Assembly (NCBI GenBank): GCA_045600045.1
Contig: JAZRXD010000044.1
Span: 11,573 to 75,572 of the forward strand
Length of the DNA stretch: 64,000 nt
Direction: 5' to 3'
Source: UBA1715 sp045600045
Lineage (GTDB): Bacteria > Bacteroidota > Bacteroidia > Bacteroidales > UBA1715
The translations under genes were made by a program, and so were the position numbers. The notes under the pieces are model-generated. The model saw only the letters and a program-made list of their open reading frames with translations, was not told where the DNA came from and made no database searches. Positions 44,139 through 53,266 of this stretch are shown here, one piece after another (within the stretch, counting starts at the first letter, position 1; the number at the start of each line of letters is the position of its first letter).

Positions 44139-45104
44139 ATGGATCGCAAGATTAGTATGATTGGAAGGCATCTGATACGAATTAAAGTCCTTCAAACATT
44201 GTATGCGTACAAAAAAGCGGAAAATCCCGATTTTAAAGTTTCTTACAAAGAATTGGAATTTAGTTTAAAAAAATCATACGAACAATATCTTACGTTTTTG
44301 TTAATCCTTTCAGAATTACGAAGTTTTGCTGAACGCAGAATCGCTCAAATCCAAGAACGACAAATAAAAGATGATGCTGCATGGCAACGTTTGCAGAAAT
44401 TGGCAAACAATCGTGTGCTGTTTCAGTTGGAAAACAACCCTGATTTTATTTCTATCATTACAAACGAAAAATTATCGTTGGAAAATTACAAAGTGGCTTT
44501 TAAAGAAATTTTCAACACTGTAATTTCCGCAGAATTGTACGATGATTATTTGAAAGCAGAAGATTCGTACGAAACCGACAAAAATTTCGTAAAAACTGTT
44601 TTGAACAATGTGGTTGCCGAAACAGAATCGTTGTTCGATTCTTTCGAAGAACATTCAATTTACTGGAATGACGATGTGGACAATGTGGTTTCGATGGTGG
44701 AAAAGACAATTAAAGGTTTTTGCGAAAAGAACGAAAATGGTGGCAAAATCTTCCCGATGTTTGCCGATGCCGAAACTCACGATTTTGGCTATACTTTATT
44801 TACAAAAGCTGTTAAATTGTGGGACGAAATCAATCTATACATCGATAAAAATCTAAAAAACTGGAAACAGGAGCGTGTTGCCGAAATGGACATTATAATA
44901 ATGCAGTTGGGAATCACCGAAATGATGACTTTCAACGAAATTCCAATTCCTGTTTCTATGAACGAATATATTGAATTGGCAAAATGGTACAGTACTGAAA
45001 ATAGCGGTCAGTTTGTGAACGGCGTGATGTACAAAGTAGCTGACGAACTCAAGCAAGAAGGAAAAATCAAAAAAGTTGGTCGTGGTTTAATTGAAAAGCT
45101 ATGA
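44139..45104 (+). CDS. nusB: Transcription antitermination factor NusB, long Bacteroidetes form
   Basis: NusB joins the NusA/E/G antitermination complex on rRNA transcripts. At 321 residues it is about twice the size of E. coli NusB, as is common in Bacteroidetes. The N-terminal IGRHLIRIKVLQTLYAY is typical, and the C-terminal part carries the NusB core (ILQLG-type DIIIMQLGITEMM, IPIPVSMNEYIELAKWYS, FVNGVMYKVADEL). ATG 44157 (MIGRHLIRIK) is an alternative start closer to relatives. The stop overlaps the next gene by 4 bases. Confidence 0.93.
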   Translation: MDRKISMIGRHLIRIKVLQTLYAYKKAENPDFKVSYKELEFSLKKSYEQYLTFLLILSELRSFAERRIAQIQERQIKDDAAWQRLQKLANNRVLFQLENNPDFISIITNEKLSLENYKVAFKEIFNTVISAELYDDYLKAEDSYETDKNFVKTVLNNVVAETESLFDSFEEHSIYWNDDVDNVVSMVEKTIKGFCEKNENGGKIFPMFADAETHDFGYTLFTKAVKLWDEINLYIDKNLKNWKQERVAEMDIIIMQLGITEMMTFNEIPIPVSMNEYIELAKWYSTENSGQFVNGVMYKVADELKQEGKIKKVGRGLIEKL

Positions 45105-45517
45105 AAAAGTTTAGTTTGTTCATGTCGTTAGCGTTGCTATTCGCTTGTTCGTGCAATTCCGGCAATTCAAAATCTGAAGTCGAAACAGCGACGGACACCA
45201 TCACTTCGATTGAATTTGAAAGTAAAACGTATGCTTTTGGTGAAGTTGTGAAAGGTGAAGTTGTGGAACATACATATATTTTCACAAACACGGGAAATAT
45301 CGATTTGATTATTGACGAAGTTGATCCTTCGTGTGGTTGTACAACTCCGGAATGGACGAAAGAACCTGTAAAACCAGGTGAAAAAGGCAAAATTCGTGTT
45401 AAATTCGATACTCAGCACCAAAGTCTTGGAAATAAGACAAAGCAAGTCGCTGTTTATTCAAACACGAAGCCTTCGCGCAATTTGTTGCAGTTTTCTGCTC
45501 AAGTGGTGGAACAATAA
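45101..45517 (+). CDS. DUF1573 lipoprotein
   Basis: A 138-residue lipoprotein. The signal sequence ends LLFACSCNS, and either Cys could be lipidated. The rest is a DUF1573 domain, an Ig-like fold (FGEVVKGEVVEHTYIFTNTG, split as FGEVVKGEVV and HTYIFTNTG; then DPSCGCTTPEW and KPGEKGKIRVKF). The family is common in Bacteroidetes and has no assigned function. It overlaps nusB by 4 bases. Confidence 0.88.
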   Translation: MKKFSLFMSLALLFACSCNSGNSKSEVETATDTITSIEFESKTYAFGEVVKGEVVEHTYIFTNTGNIDLIIDEVDPSCGCTTPEWTKEPVKPGEKGKIRVKFDTQHQSLGNKTKQVAVYSNTKPSRNLLQFSAQVVEQ

Positions 45518-45570
45518 AACCATTTCGGTTACTAATTCGATAGGGAAAATTGTGGAATGGGAATTTAGTG

Positions 45571-45578
45571 TATTTTTG
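45571..45578 (+). promoter_or_regulatory. Putative -7 element (TATTTTTG) for yajC
   Basis: Perfect TAnnTTTG, 22 bases before the yajC ATG. A partial -33 ATTG lies 18 bases upstream. Confidence 0.5.
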
Positions 45579-45599
45579 TAAAAAATAATTTTAGATACT

Positions 45600-45920
45600 A
45601 TGTTACAAATTTTATTACAGGCAGATCCTGCAGCACAAGGTGGCGGAGCCGGAAGTTTATTACTTTTAGTCGGAATCATGGTTATTTTCTTTATTTTCAT
45701 GATTCGTCCACAAATGAAGAAACAAAAAGAGGAACAAAAATTCCGCGAAGGTTTACAAAAAGGTGATTCGGTTGTTACAATCGGTGGAATCAGCGGAAAA
45801 ATCGTTGAAATTAAAGGTGACAATACAGTAATGTTGGAAATTGCGAAAGATGTTGTTATTAAAATCAGCAAATCCGCATTGTTGAAAGACCAATCTGCTT
45901 TGGCTGAACAATCAAAGTAG
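45600..45920 (+). CDS. yajC: Preprotein translocase subunit YajC
   Basis: YajC is a small inner-membrane partner of SecDF in the Sec pathway. The 106 residues contain one membrane helix (LLLLVGIMVIFFIFMIRPQMKK, split as LLLLVGIMVIFF and FMIRPQMKK) followed by the conserved RPQMKKQKE segment, then a cytoplasmic domain with GDSVVTIGGISGKI. A terminator follows the gene. Confidence 0.95.
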   Translation: MLQILLQADPAAQGGGAGSLLLLVGIMVIFFIFMIRPQMKKQKEEQKFREGLQKGDSVVTIGGISGKIVEIKGDNTVMLEIAKDVVIKISKSALLKDQSALAEQSK

Positions 45921-45949
45921 TTTTGGATAAATCCTTCAATAAAAACACG

Positions 45950-45980
45950 AAAGGTTGATGAATATTCGTCAACCTTTTTT
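45950..45980 (+). terminator. Terminator between yajC and the YbbR gene
   Basis: Arms AAAGGTTGATGAA and TTCGTCAACCTTT form a long stem with one wobble and a 2-base gap, so the real loop is larger by opening the last pairs. A run of T follows. It sits inside the nusB-coaE gene group and may separate it into two transcripts or work as an attenuator. Confidence 0.75.
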
Positions 45981-45991
45981 ATTTTTACCAA

Positions 45992-46960
45992 GTGGAAATA
46001 ACGAAAAAATATAGTCGTCGTCAGATTGCGTTTAGGAAATGGCTAAGAAAATATACGCCGTTTCTTGTCTGTATTTTCATTGCGTTTGTGCTTTGGTTCA
46101 CGCGTGAAATGGGAAAAACATACGAAGAGCAACTTACCATTCCTGTAGTATACGAAAATATTCCCAAGTCGTTGGTTTTGGTTTCTGAAGTCCCCGATAA
46201 ATTGTCGATTTCGGTGGAAAGTTCAGGCTGGGGCATATTGTCGCATTATGTTTTTGACGATAAAACAATTACCGTAAACGTTGCTGAAGTTATGACGTCG
46301 GATTATTCCCACGTTAGCACAAAAGATGCGCGCATATTGGCTTCGTTGGGCAGTCAGCTCAAGGTGATTGACGTTTATCCGTTTGAAATTACGTTCACGT
46401 TTGAAAATGTGAATTCTAAACGAGTTCCTGTTTCTGCTGATGTCGCTTTGTCGTTCGAACAGCAATACGAAATGGATGGCGATGTAGTGATTATTCCCGA
46501 TACTATTTCTATTTATGGTGCTAAAAATGTACTTGATAAAATCACAGAAGTTCGTGCAAAGCCGTTTTCTTTGAAAAAACTTAATTCTTCATTCTCCGAA
46601 AAAGTGGCATTGGAACCGATTAAAAATGTTGATTTTAGTACAGAACAGGTTACGGTTGCTGGTACAGTTGAAAAATTTACTGAACAATCAGTTTCCGTTC
46701 CGATAAAATTGTTGAATATTCCTGGTGGTATTACATTCGATTTGATGACAGACCGTGTGACGATTACATTTTTGATTGGAATGAGTAAAGTTCAACAATA
46801 TTATCCGTCTGATTTTGAGGCAATTGCCGATTTTGAAAAACGTATGCCGAATGGTACAATTCCAGTGGAAATTGTACGTTTTCCGCAGTTTGTGAGAATT
46901 ATCAATCAAAATCCTGTGAATGACGGAATAATCACCAATATTTCTGATTCAAATGAATAG
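45992..46960 (+). CDS. YbbR-domain protein (CdaR-like)
   Basis: A 322-residue protein with an N-terminal membrane anchor (FLVCIFIAFVLWF, about 24-37) and several YbbR repeats outside the membrane (YEEQLTIPVVYENIPK, ELTIPV-type strands, IPDTISIYGAKNVLDKI). In Firmicutes the YbbR protein CdaR regulates the cyclic di-AMP synthase; whether that holds here is unknown. The start is GTG. The end overlaps coaE by 8 bases, so the two are translationally coupled. Confidence 0.85.
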   Translation: MEITKKYSRRQIAFRKWLRKYTPFLVCIFIAFVLWFTREMGKTYEEQLTIPVVYENIPKSLVLVSEVPDKLSISVESSGWGILSHYVFDDKTITVNVAEVMTSDYSHVSTKDARILASLGSQLKVIDVYPFEITFTFENVNSKRVPVSADVALSFEQQYEMDGDVVIIPDTISIYGAKNVLDKITEVRAKPFSLKKLNSSFSEKVALEPIKNVDFSTEQVTVAGTVEKFTEQSVSVPIKLLNIPGGITFDLMTDRVTITFLIGMSKVQQYYPSDFEAIADFEKRMPNGTIPVEIVRFPQFVRIINQNPVNDGIITNISDSNE

Positions 46961-47534
46961 ATACGTTGCTTTGACTGGTGGAATTGGCTGTGGGAAAAGC
47001 GTGGTGTCGAAGATTTTTTCTTGTATGGATATTCCTGTATACGACAGCGACAGTCGTGCGAAAAATCTTATGAATACAGATTCGGAAATAGTTTCGTCAA
47101 TGGTAAAATTGTTGGGTGAACAGATTTATAAAGATTCTGTTTTACAGAAAAATATCGTAGCGCAAATGATTTTCACAAACAGAGATTTGTGCCGCAAAGT
47201 CAATGAAATTGTGCATCCTCGTGTTTGGAACGATTACAAGATTTGGAGCGACAAGCAAAAAGCACCGTTTACGGTAATGGAAACAGCATTGTTGTACGAA
47301 ACAGATTTGTATAAGAATTTTGATAAATCAATTTTTGTGAACGCTTCGGACGAAATTCGTATTCAGCGAGTTATGAGGCGTGACAATTGCGATAGAAATG
47401 CGGTACTTAATCGAATAAAAAATCAATCGTCGATTGAAAATGCGTTGCAAAAAGCTGATTTTATTATTGAAAATAGTGATACTTTTGTAGTCAATCAAGT
47501 GGTTGATATTTATAATAAGTTGATGCAGGAATAA
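46953..47534 (+). CDS. coaE: Dephospho-CoA kinase
   Basis: CoaE catalyses the last step of coenzyme A synthesis, phosphorylating dephospho-CoA with ATP. The 193 residues show the P-loop LTGGIGCGKSVVSKIF at about 7-22, the DxDxxA-type VYDSDSRAKNLM, the IVHPRVW segment and the arginine-rich RIQRVMRRDN lid. All are typical. It overlaps the YbbR gene and the next gene (TAATG). Confidence 0.95.
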   Translation: MNRYVALTGGIGCGKSVVSKIFSCMDIPVYDSDSRAKNLMNTDSEIVSSMVKLLGEQIYKDSVLQKNIVAQMIFTNRDLCRKVNEIVHPRVWNDYKIWSDKQKAPFTVMETALLYETDLYKNFDKSIFVNASDEIRIQRVMRRDNCDRNAVLNRIKNQSSIENALQKADFIIENSDTFVVNQVVDIYNKLMQE

Positions 47535-48274
47535 TGGCACGTTTAGGAAGAATAATAGGAGCGGGAATTGGTTTTGCCACTGGCGGAATCATAGGAGCTT
47601 TGATTGGCGGTGCCATTGGTTCTCTGTTCGACAATGTCGGGCAAACGTCAAAAACGACAATCGAAAATCCATTCATGCAACAACAACGAATGTCGCAAAA
47701 CGATTTTTATAGTTCGTTGCTCGTGTTGATTGCCGCAGTGATGAAAGCCGACGGCATTGTGAAAAAATCCGAATTGGATTATGTGAAAGGTTATTTGTTG
47801 CGTTCGTTTGGTGAAACAAAAGCTACGCAAATGTTGCATGCTTTGCGCGATATTTTGCAGAAAGAAATACCGTTGCAACAAGTTTGCACACAGATACGTC
47901 AGAACATGCAACACGCATCACGCTTGGAGTTGCTGCATTTGTTGTATTCGGTTGCAAAGAGCGACGGTTCGATAGATCCTTCGGAATTGAGGTTGATTGA
48001 TTCCATTGCAGGAATGTTGGGGATTTCGGCGGCAGACAATCAATCAATCAAATCAACATTCTACGATGATTTGGAAAGTGCCTACAAAGTGCTTGAAATT
48101 GATTCTTCTGCAACCGACGAGGAAGTTAAGAAAGCCTATAAGAAAATGGCTGTGAAATATCATCCTGACAAAGTAAGTCATTTAGGTGAGGATGTACAAA
48201 AAACAGCCACGGAAAAGTTCAAAAAAATCAACGAGGCATACGAAAAAATCAAAAAACAAAGAAATCTCAATTAA
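47534..48274 (+). CDS. TerB/DjlA-like J-domain protein with glycine-zipper N-terminus
   Basis: A 246-residue protein in three parts. Residues about 1-40 form a glycine zipper (GAGIGFATGGIIGALIGGAIG) that could insert in a membrane. Residues about 50-165 form a TerB-like helical domain with acidic residues. Residues about 175-246 form a J-domain with the HPD motif (YHPDKVSH). The order resembles DjlA, which recruits DnaK to membranes. It overlaps the coaE stop by one base. Confidence 0.85.
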   Translation: MARLGRIIGAGIGFATGGIIGALIGGAIGSLFDNVGQTSKTTIENPFMQQQRMSQNDFYSSLLVLIAAVMKADGIVKKSELDYVKGYLLRSFGETKATQMLHALRDILQKEIPLQQVCTQIRQNMQHASRLELLHLLYSVAKSDGSIDPSELRLIDSIAGMLGISAADNQSIKSTFYDDLESAYKVLEIDSSATDEEVKKAYKKMAVKYHPDKVSHLGEDVQKTATEKFKKINEAYEKIKKQRNLN

Positions 48275-48296
48275 TTCATTATAAACAATTTATAGT

Positions 48297-48845
48297 ATGT
48301 TAAAAGACATTTTATCAATTTCGGGACATTCAGGTTTGTTTAAACTTGTTGCTCAATCATCGAAAAGTATTATTGTTGAATCGTTGGAAACACATCAGAA
48401 AATGCCGGTGTATTTCACTTCTAAAGTAAGTGCATTGGAAGACATTGCAATTTACACTGATGAAGAGGAAATTCCATTGTCTCAGATTTTTGAGAAAATC
48501 TACAAAATGGAAAATAAAGGTCAAACTTCTGTTTCTTCAAAATCTTCGAACGACGATATTAAGGATTATTTCGGCGATATTTTACCAGATTATGACAAAG
48601 AACGTGTGTACGTTTCGGATATGAAAAAAGTGTTGAATTGGTACAATATTTTGTTGTCGCAAAATATGTTGAATTTCGACGAAGAGAAAAAAGAAGCTAA
48701 AAAAGCAGTAAAAAGCGAAGAGGCTAAAGAAGTAAAAGAAGCAAAACCAAAAATTGCCAAAAAATCGGAAAAAACAGTAGAACCAAAAGCTGAAGCAAAA
48801 CCGAAAAAAGCAAAAACTACAAAGTCAGCAAAGAAAGATGAGTAG
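48297..48845 (+). CDS. DUF5606 family protein with Lys/Ala-rich tail
   Basis: A 182-residue protein with the Bacteroidetes DUF5606 fold at the N-terminus (about 1-120, LKDILSISGHSGLFKLVAQ at the start). The last ~60 residues are a low-complexity tail rich in Lys, Ala, Glu and Pro. That tail resembles histone H1-type tails and may bind nucleic acid, but this is inference. The 3' end overlaps the start of the next gene by 8 bases. Confidence 0.8.
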   Translation: MLKDILSISGHSGLFKLVAQSSKSIIVESLETHQKMPVYFTSKVSALEDIAIYTDEEEIPLSQIFEKIYKMENKGQTSVSSKSSNDDIKDYFGDILPDYDKERVYVSDMKKVLNWYNILLSQNMLNFDEEKKEAKKAVKSEEAKEVKEAKPKIAKKSEKTVEPKAEAKPKKAKTTKSAKKDE

Positions 48846-50556
48846 TTTGTTGGAACAAGCAAAACAAAAACGAACATTCGTAGCTTCGGATTTACAAATT
48901 AAGTCTTGGAACGACGTTCGTCCGTATTTTGAACAATTATTGGCGTTTGAAATTGATTCCGACGCGGCAATGAAACAGTTTCTGGCAAACAGAAGCGAGT
49001 TGGAGGCCGCATTGGAAGAGGATATGTCGTGGCGTTATATAAAAATGACGTGCAATACGACCGACGAAGCTTTGCGTGAATCTTTCAATACATTTGCGAC
49101 GGAGATTGATCCCGAAGTTCAGAAATATTCGAATTTGCTGGACAAAAAATGTCTTTCATGTGAATATTTCCAAAAATTGGCCGGCGACTATCATATAATG
49201 AAACGTGCCATGCAACAACGTGAGGCGTTGTTCCGTGAGGAAAATGTTTCGTTGATTGCGGAATTGCAGACGATGGAGCAGGAATATGGAAATATTACTT
49301 CTCAAATGACTGTTGATTATGAAGGGAAAAAAACTTTGCAACAAGCGTCTGTCTATTTGAAGAAAAACGACAGAAACGTACGCGAAACTGTTTTTATGAA
49401 AATTCAGAATCGACGTGTACAAGATGAAAAGGCACTAAATGACAATCTGTCTGCTATGATAGAAAAACGCAATTTGGTTGCATTAAATGCGGGCTTCCAA
49501 AATTTCCGTGATTATAAGTTCAAAAGTTTGTGTCGTTTTGATTATACAAAAGACGATTGTTTTGCTTTCCATTCTGCTATTCAGAAATCGGTTCCGCCAA
49601 TCTTGTCGGAATTGAATAAAGAGCGTAAATCAAAGTTGGGGTATGGTACATTGCGTCCGTGGGATATGGACGTTGATCCAGACCAGCAGCCACCGTTGAT
49701 TCCGTTTAAAAATGTTGATGATTTTGTTGCGAAAGCTATTACTTGTTTTTCCGAAATAAAACCGTTTTATGGTGATTGTCTGAAATTGTTGTCGGATAAT
49801 GGATATTGGGATTTGGAATCAAGAATAGGTAAAGCACCGGGTGGATATAATAATCCGTTGTACGAAAGTAATGTCCCGTTCATTTTCATGAACGCTGCAG
49901 GTACTTTGCACGATGTGGAGACTATTGTACACGAAGGAGGGCACGCAATACATTCAATCATTTCTGCGGATTTGCCGTTGGTTGATTTTAAGGATTTGCC
50001 GTCGGAAGTTGCCGAATTGGCTTCAATGAGCATGGAATTGATTTCTATGGAACATTGGCATGTTTTTTTCGAAGACGAAAATGATTTGAAACGTGCAAAA
50101 AAATCTCAGTTGGAAGGCGTTTTAAGCGTTCTTCCGTGGATTGCAATTGTCGATAAATTCCAACATTGGTTATACGAAAATCCTACGCATAGCATACAAG
50201 AGCGAGAAACTGCGTGGCTTACGATTTTGAAAGAGTTTTCGAGCGAAGTAGATGCCGATTGGTCTGGCTTGGAACGATATAGAAAATGTTCTTGGCAAAA
50301 ACAATTACATATTTTCGAAGTTCCGTTTTACTACATTGAGTATGGTTTTGCACAATTGGGTGCCATTGCAATGTGGAAACAGTACAAAGAAAATCCACAT
50401 AAGGCATTGGAACACTACGAAGCGTTTATGAAGTTGGGCTACACTAAATCCATTCCAGAAATCTACAAAGCTGCGGGAATTGAATTTTCGTTTTCGTACG
50501 AATATGTTAAGACTTTGGCTGATTTTGTGTATAGCGAAATCAAGAAATTGAATTAG
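48838..50556 (+). CDS. M3-family oligoendopeptidase
   Basis: A 572-residue zinc metallopeptidase of family M3 (PepF/thimet type) that cleaves oligopeptides in the cytoplasm. The zinc site is HEGGHAIH (HExxH) around residue 365. A downstream Glu in SEVAELASMSMEL is the expected third ligand. The YIEYGFAQLGAIAMW segment near the end is typical of the family. Start codon ATG 48838 overlaps the previous gene by 8 bases. Confidence 0.94.
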   Translation: MSSLLEQAKQKRTFVASDLQIKSWNDVRPYFEQLLAFEIDSDAAMKQFLANRSELEAALEEDMSWRYIKMTCNTTDEALRESFNTFATEIDPEVQKYSNLLDKKCLSCEYFQKLAGDYHIMKRAMQQREALFREENVSLIAELQTMEQEYGNITSQMTVDYEGKKTLQQASVYLKKNDRNVRETVFMKIQNRRVQDEKALNDNLSAMIEKRNLVALNAGFQNFRDYKFKSLCRFDYTKDDCFAFHSAIQKSVPPILSELNKERKSKLGYGTLRPWDMDVDPDQQPPLIPFKNVDDFVAKAITCFSEIKPFYGDCLKLLSDNGYWDLESRIGKAPGGYNNPLYESNVPFIFMNAAGTLHDVETIVHEGGHAIHSIISADLPLVDFKDLPSEVAELASMSMELISMEHWHVFFEDENDLKRAKKSQLEGVLSVLPWIAIVDKFQHWLYENPTHSIQERETAWLTILKEFSSEVDADWSGLERYRKCSWQKQLHIFEVPFYYIEYGFAQLGAIAMWKQYKENPHKALEHYEAFMKLGYTKSIPEIYKAAGIEFSFSYEYVKTLADFVYSEIKKLN

Positions 50557-50622
50557 TCGATTCCGTTTGCAAATTGTTAATTAAAGCAACGGATTTTTGA
50601 AGTGTAAAGCTGTCGGTTTTCG

Positions 50623-50630
50623 TACTTTTG
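50623..50630 (+). promoter_or_regulatory. Putative -7 element (TACTTTTG) for mutS
   Basis: Perfect TAnnTTTG, 24 bases before the GTG start. A weak possible hairpin terminator (TCCGTT/AACGGA) lies just upstream at about 50562-50593. Confidence 0.45.
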
Positions 50631-50653
50631 AACCAATATAAAAGAGTAAAACA

Positions 50654-53266
50654 GTGGCGAAAACTTCGGAAACTCCAATGATGAAGCAATATTATCAGAT
50701 GAAGGAAAAACATCCTGATGCGATATTGCTATATAGAGTTGGCGATTTCTACGAAACATATTCGAGTGATGCTGTAAAAGCAGCTAGAATTTTGGGAATA
50801 ACATTAACCCGTCGTTCGGCTGGTACGCCAAATGAAACGGAAATGGCAGGTTTCCCATATCATGCATTGGACACGTATCTTCCAAAACTTGTTCGTGCAG
50901 GAATGCGCGTTGCAATATGCGAGCAGTTAGAAGATCCGTCGAAGACGAAAACCTTGGTGAAACGTGGAATCATTGAATTGGTGACTCCGGGTGTCTCGTT
51001 GAGTGAAACTATCCTTGAAAATCGTGAAAATAATTTCCTTGCCGCTATTCATAGTCTGCAATCCGTTGTTGGTGTTGCATTTTTGGATATTTCCACAGGA
51101 GAATTTTTGGTGGCACAGGGAACCGTTGACTATGTTGAAAAGTTATTGAACAGTTTCCAGCCGAAAGAATTATTGTACGACCGTACTCAAGAGCAATGGT
51201 ATAAAGAAAACTTGTATCGCGAAAATGTCTGCACGTCAAAGTTGGACGACTGGATTTTTACTTCCGAAGCTGCACGCGACAAATTGTTGGCACAATTCGA
51301 AACTTCGTCGCTAAAAGGCTTTGGTATAGAAGAAATGCCACAGGCAATTATCGCCGCAGGCGCTATTTTGCATTATCTTGATATTACCGAACATAAATTA
51401 ACTAGCCACATAAGAAATATCGCACGGATTGATAAGGAAACTTACGTGTGGTTGGATAAGTTTACTATTCGAAATCTTGAATTGTTTGGTTCCGACAGCC
51501 ATGATGCAAAAACATTGCTTTCGGTACTCGACAATACGCAAACTTCAATGGGGGCAAGGTTGCTACATCGTTGGGCAGCACTTCCGTTGCGTAAAATTTC
51601 CGATATCAATGCTCGATTGAATGTTGTTCAGTCTTTTGTGGAACAACCGGACGTGATTGACGAATTGTCGGTTTTACTAAAATCGATGTGCGATTTGGAG
51701 AGAATTATTGCCCGTGTTGCTACAAACCGAATTTTGCCACGTGAACTTCTGCAGTTGCAAAAGACCTTGGAAGGAATTGTTCCGTTGAAAAACTTGTGCG
51801 AGAATTCGGCAAACGAAACATTACAGGCTTTCGCGCATCAGTTGAATTCCTGCGACGCTTTGCGGGAACGGATTATTCGCGAAATTCAGCCAGAGGCAAA
51901 CAATACAATTAACAAAGGGAATATCATCAATTCCGGTGTGAATGCGGAACTCGACGAATTACGTGAAATTGCATACAATGGCAAGGATTATTTGTTAAAA
52001 ATGCAGGAACGCGAGGAGCAACGTACGGGAATTCCTAAAATTAAGGTCGCATTTAATAATGTGTTCGGCTATTATATAGAAGTTCGCAACACACATAAGG
52101 AAAAGGTTCCCGAAGATTGGATCCGAAAACAAACACTGGTAGGTGCCGAGCGATACATTACTCAGGAATTAAAGGAATATGAAGAGAAAATTCTTGGTGC
52201 AGAAACTCGTATTCTTGAAATTGAACAAGAAGTGTATAACGCTCTCGTTCAATATGTTACACAATATACAGAAACAATCCAGCTTGATGCGAGTATAATT
52301 GCTCAAATTGATTGTTTGTTCTCGTTTGCTGTTTTGGCGGTCAATAATAATTATGTCCGTCCCGAAGTGAACGATTCAATGATTTTGGACATTAAAAATG
52401 GACGACATCCGGTGATTGAGACAGAAATGGCTCCAGGCGAGGAATATATTGGCAACGATGTTTATTTGGACAATGAAAAACAACAAATTATTATTATCAC
52501 AGGTCCGAATATGGCCGGAAAATCGGCGTTGTTGCGACAAACGGCTTTGATTGTCTTGATGGCACAAATGGGTTGTTTCGTACCAGCTGATTCAGCAACT
52601 TTGGGTATTGTTGATAAAGTTTTCACGCGTGTTGGTGCGTCTGACAACATTTCCCAAGGCGAATCGACATTTATGGTTGAAATGAATGAAGCCGCCAATA
52701 TATTGAACAACATGACGGACAGAAGTCTTGTGCTGTTTGATGAATTGGGACGTGGAACGAGTACGTACGATGGAATTTCCATAGCGTGGGCTATTGTTGA
52801 ATATTTGCATGAATGTCCGACGGCAAAGCCGAAAACGCTTTTCGCAACGCATTACCACGAATTGAACGAATTGGAGAACTCATTTAATAGAGTGAAGAAT
52901 TTCAACGTTTCGGTGCGCGAACAAAATCAAAAGGTTATTTTCTTGAGAAAACTTGTTCCTGGCGGAAGTGAGCATAGTTTTGGTATTCACGTGGCAAAAA
53001 TGGCAGGTATGCCGAAATCAGTAGTGAAACGCGCCGACGAAATTCTAAAGGAATTGGAGGGAGGAAATGGAAATTCCCAAGTGTTAACAAAACCATTAAA
53101 GGAAATTGAACAAACCCGCGAAGGTTATCAGTTAAGCATATTCCAACTTGACGATCCTGTTTTGTCGCAAATCCGCGATGAATTGCTGGGTATAGAAATT
53201 AATAATTTAACGCCAATAGAGGCTTTAAATAAATTAAACGACATTAAGAAATTTTTAGAGAAATGA
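50654..53266 (+). CDS. mutS: DNA mismatch repair protein MutS
   Basis: MutS recognises mismatches and recruits MutL. The 870 residues include the mismatch-binding motif GDFYETY (F-x-E at about residues 34-36), the clamp and lever domains, and the ATPase with Walker A GPNMAGKSALLRQ and Walker B LVLFDELGRGTSTYDG. The conserved F-x-E identifies the MutS1 repair type. The start is GTG. The stop overlaps the PBP gene by 4 bases, a mixed repair and cell-wall unit. Confidence 0.97.
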   Translation: MAKTSETPMMKQYYQMKEKHPDAILLYRVGDFYETYSSDAVKAARILGITLTRRSAGTPNETEMAGFPYHALDTYLPKLVRAGMRVAICEQLEDPSKTKTLVKRGIIELVTPGVSLSETILENRENNFLAAIHSLQSVVGVAFLDISTGEFLVAQGTVDYVEKLLNSFQPKELLYDRTQEQWYKENLYRENVCTSKLDDWIFTSEAARDKLLAQFETSSLKGFGIEEMPQAIIAAGAILHYLDITEHKLTSHIRNIARIDKETYVWLDKFTIRNLELFGSDSHDAKTLLSVLDNTQTSMGARLLHRWAALPLRKISDINARLNVVQSFVEQPDVIDELSVLLKSMCDLERIIARVATNRILPRELLQLQKTLEGIVPLKNLCENSANETLQAFAHQLNSCDALRERIIREIQPEANNTINKGNIINSGVNAELDELREIAYNGKDYLLKMQEREEQRTGIPKIKVAFNNVFGYYIEVRNTHKEKVPEDWIRKQTLVGAERYITQELKEYEEKILGAETRILEIEQEVYNALVQYVTQYTETIQLDASIIAQIDCLFSFAVLAVNNNYVRPEVNDSMILDIKNGRHPVIETEMAPGEEYIGNDVYLDNEKQQIIIITGPNMAGKSALLRQTALIVLMAQMGCFVPADSATLGIVDKVFTRVGASDNISQGESTFMVEMNEAANILNNMTDRSLVLFDELGRGTSTYDGISIAWAIVEYLHECPTAKPKTLFATHYHELNELENSFNRVKNFNVSVREQNQKVIFLRKLVPGGSEHSFGIHVAKMAGMPKSVVKRADEILKELEGGNGNSQVLTKPLKEIEQTREGYQLSIFQLDDPVLSQIRDELLGIEINNLTPIEALNKLNDIKKFLEK

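Noticed and set aside
50562..50593. Terminator after the M3 peptidase gene
   Set aside because: TCCGTT/AACGGA gives only a 6-bp stem with a large loop and no clean T run on the plus strand.
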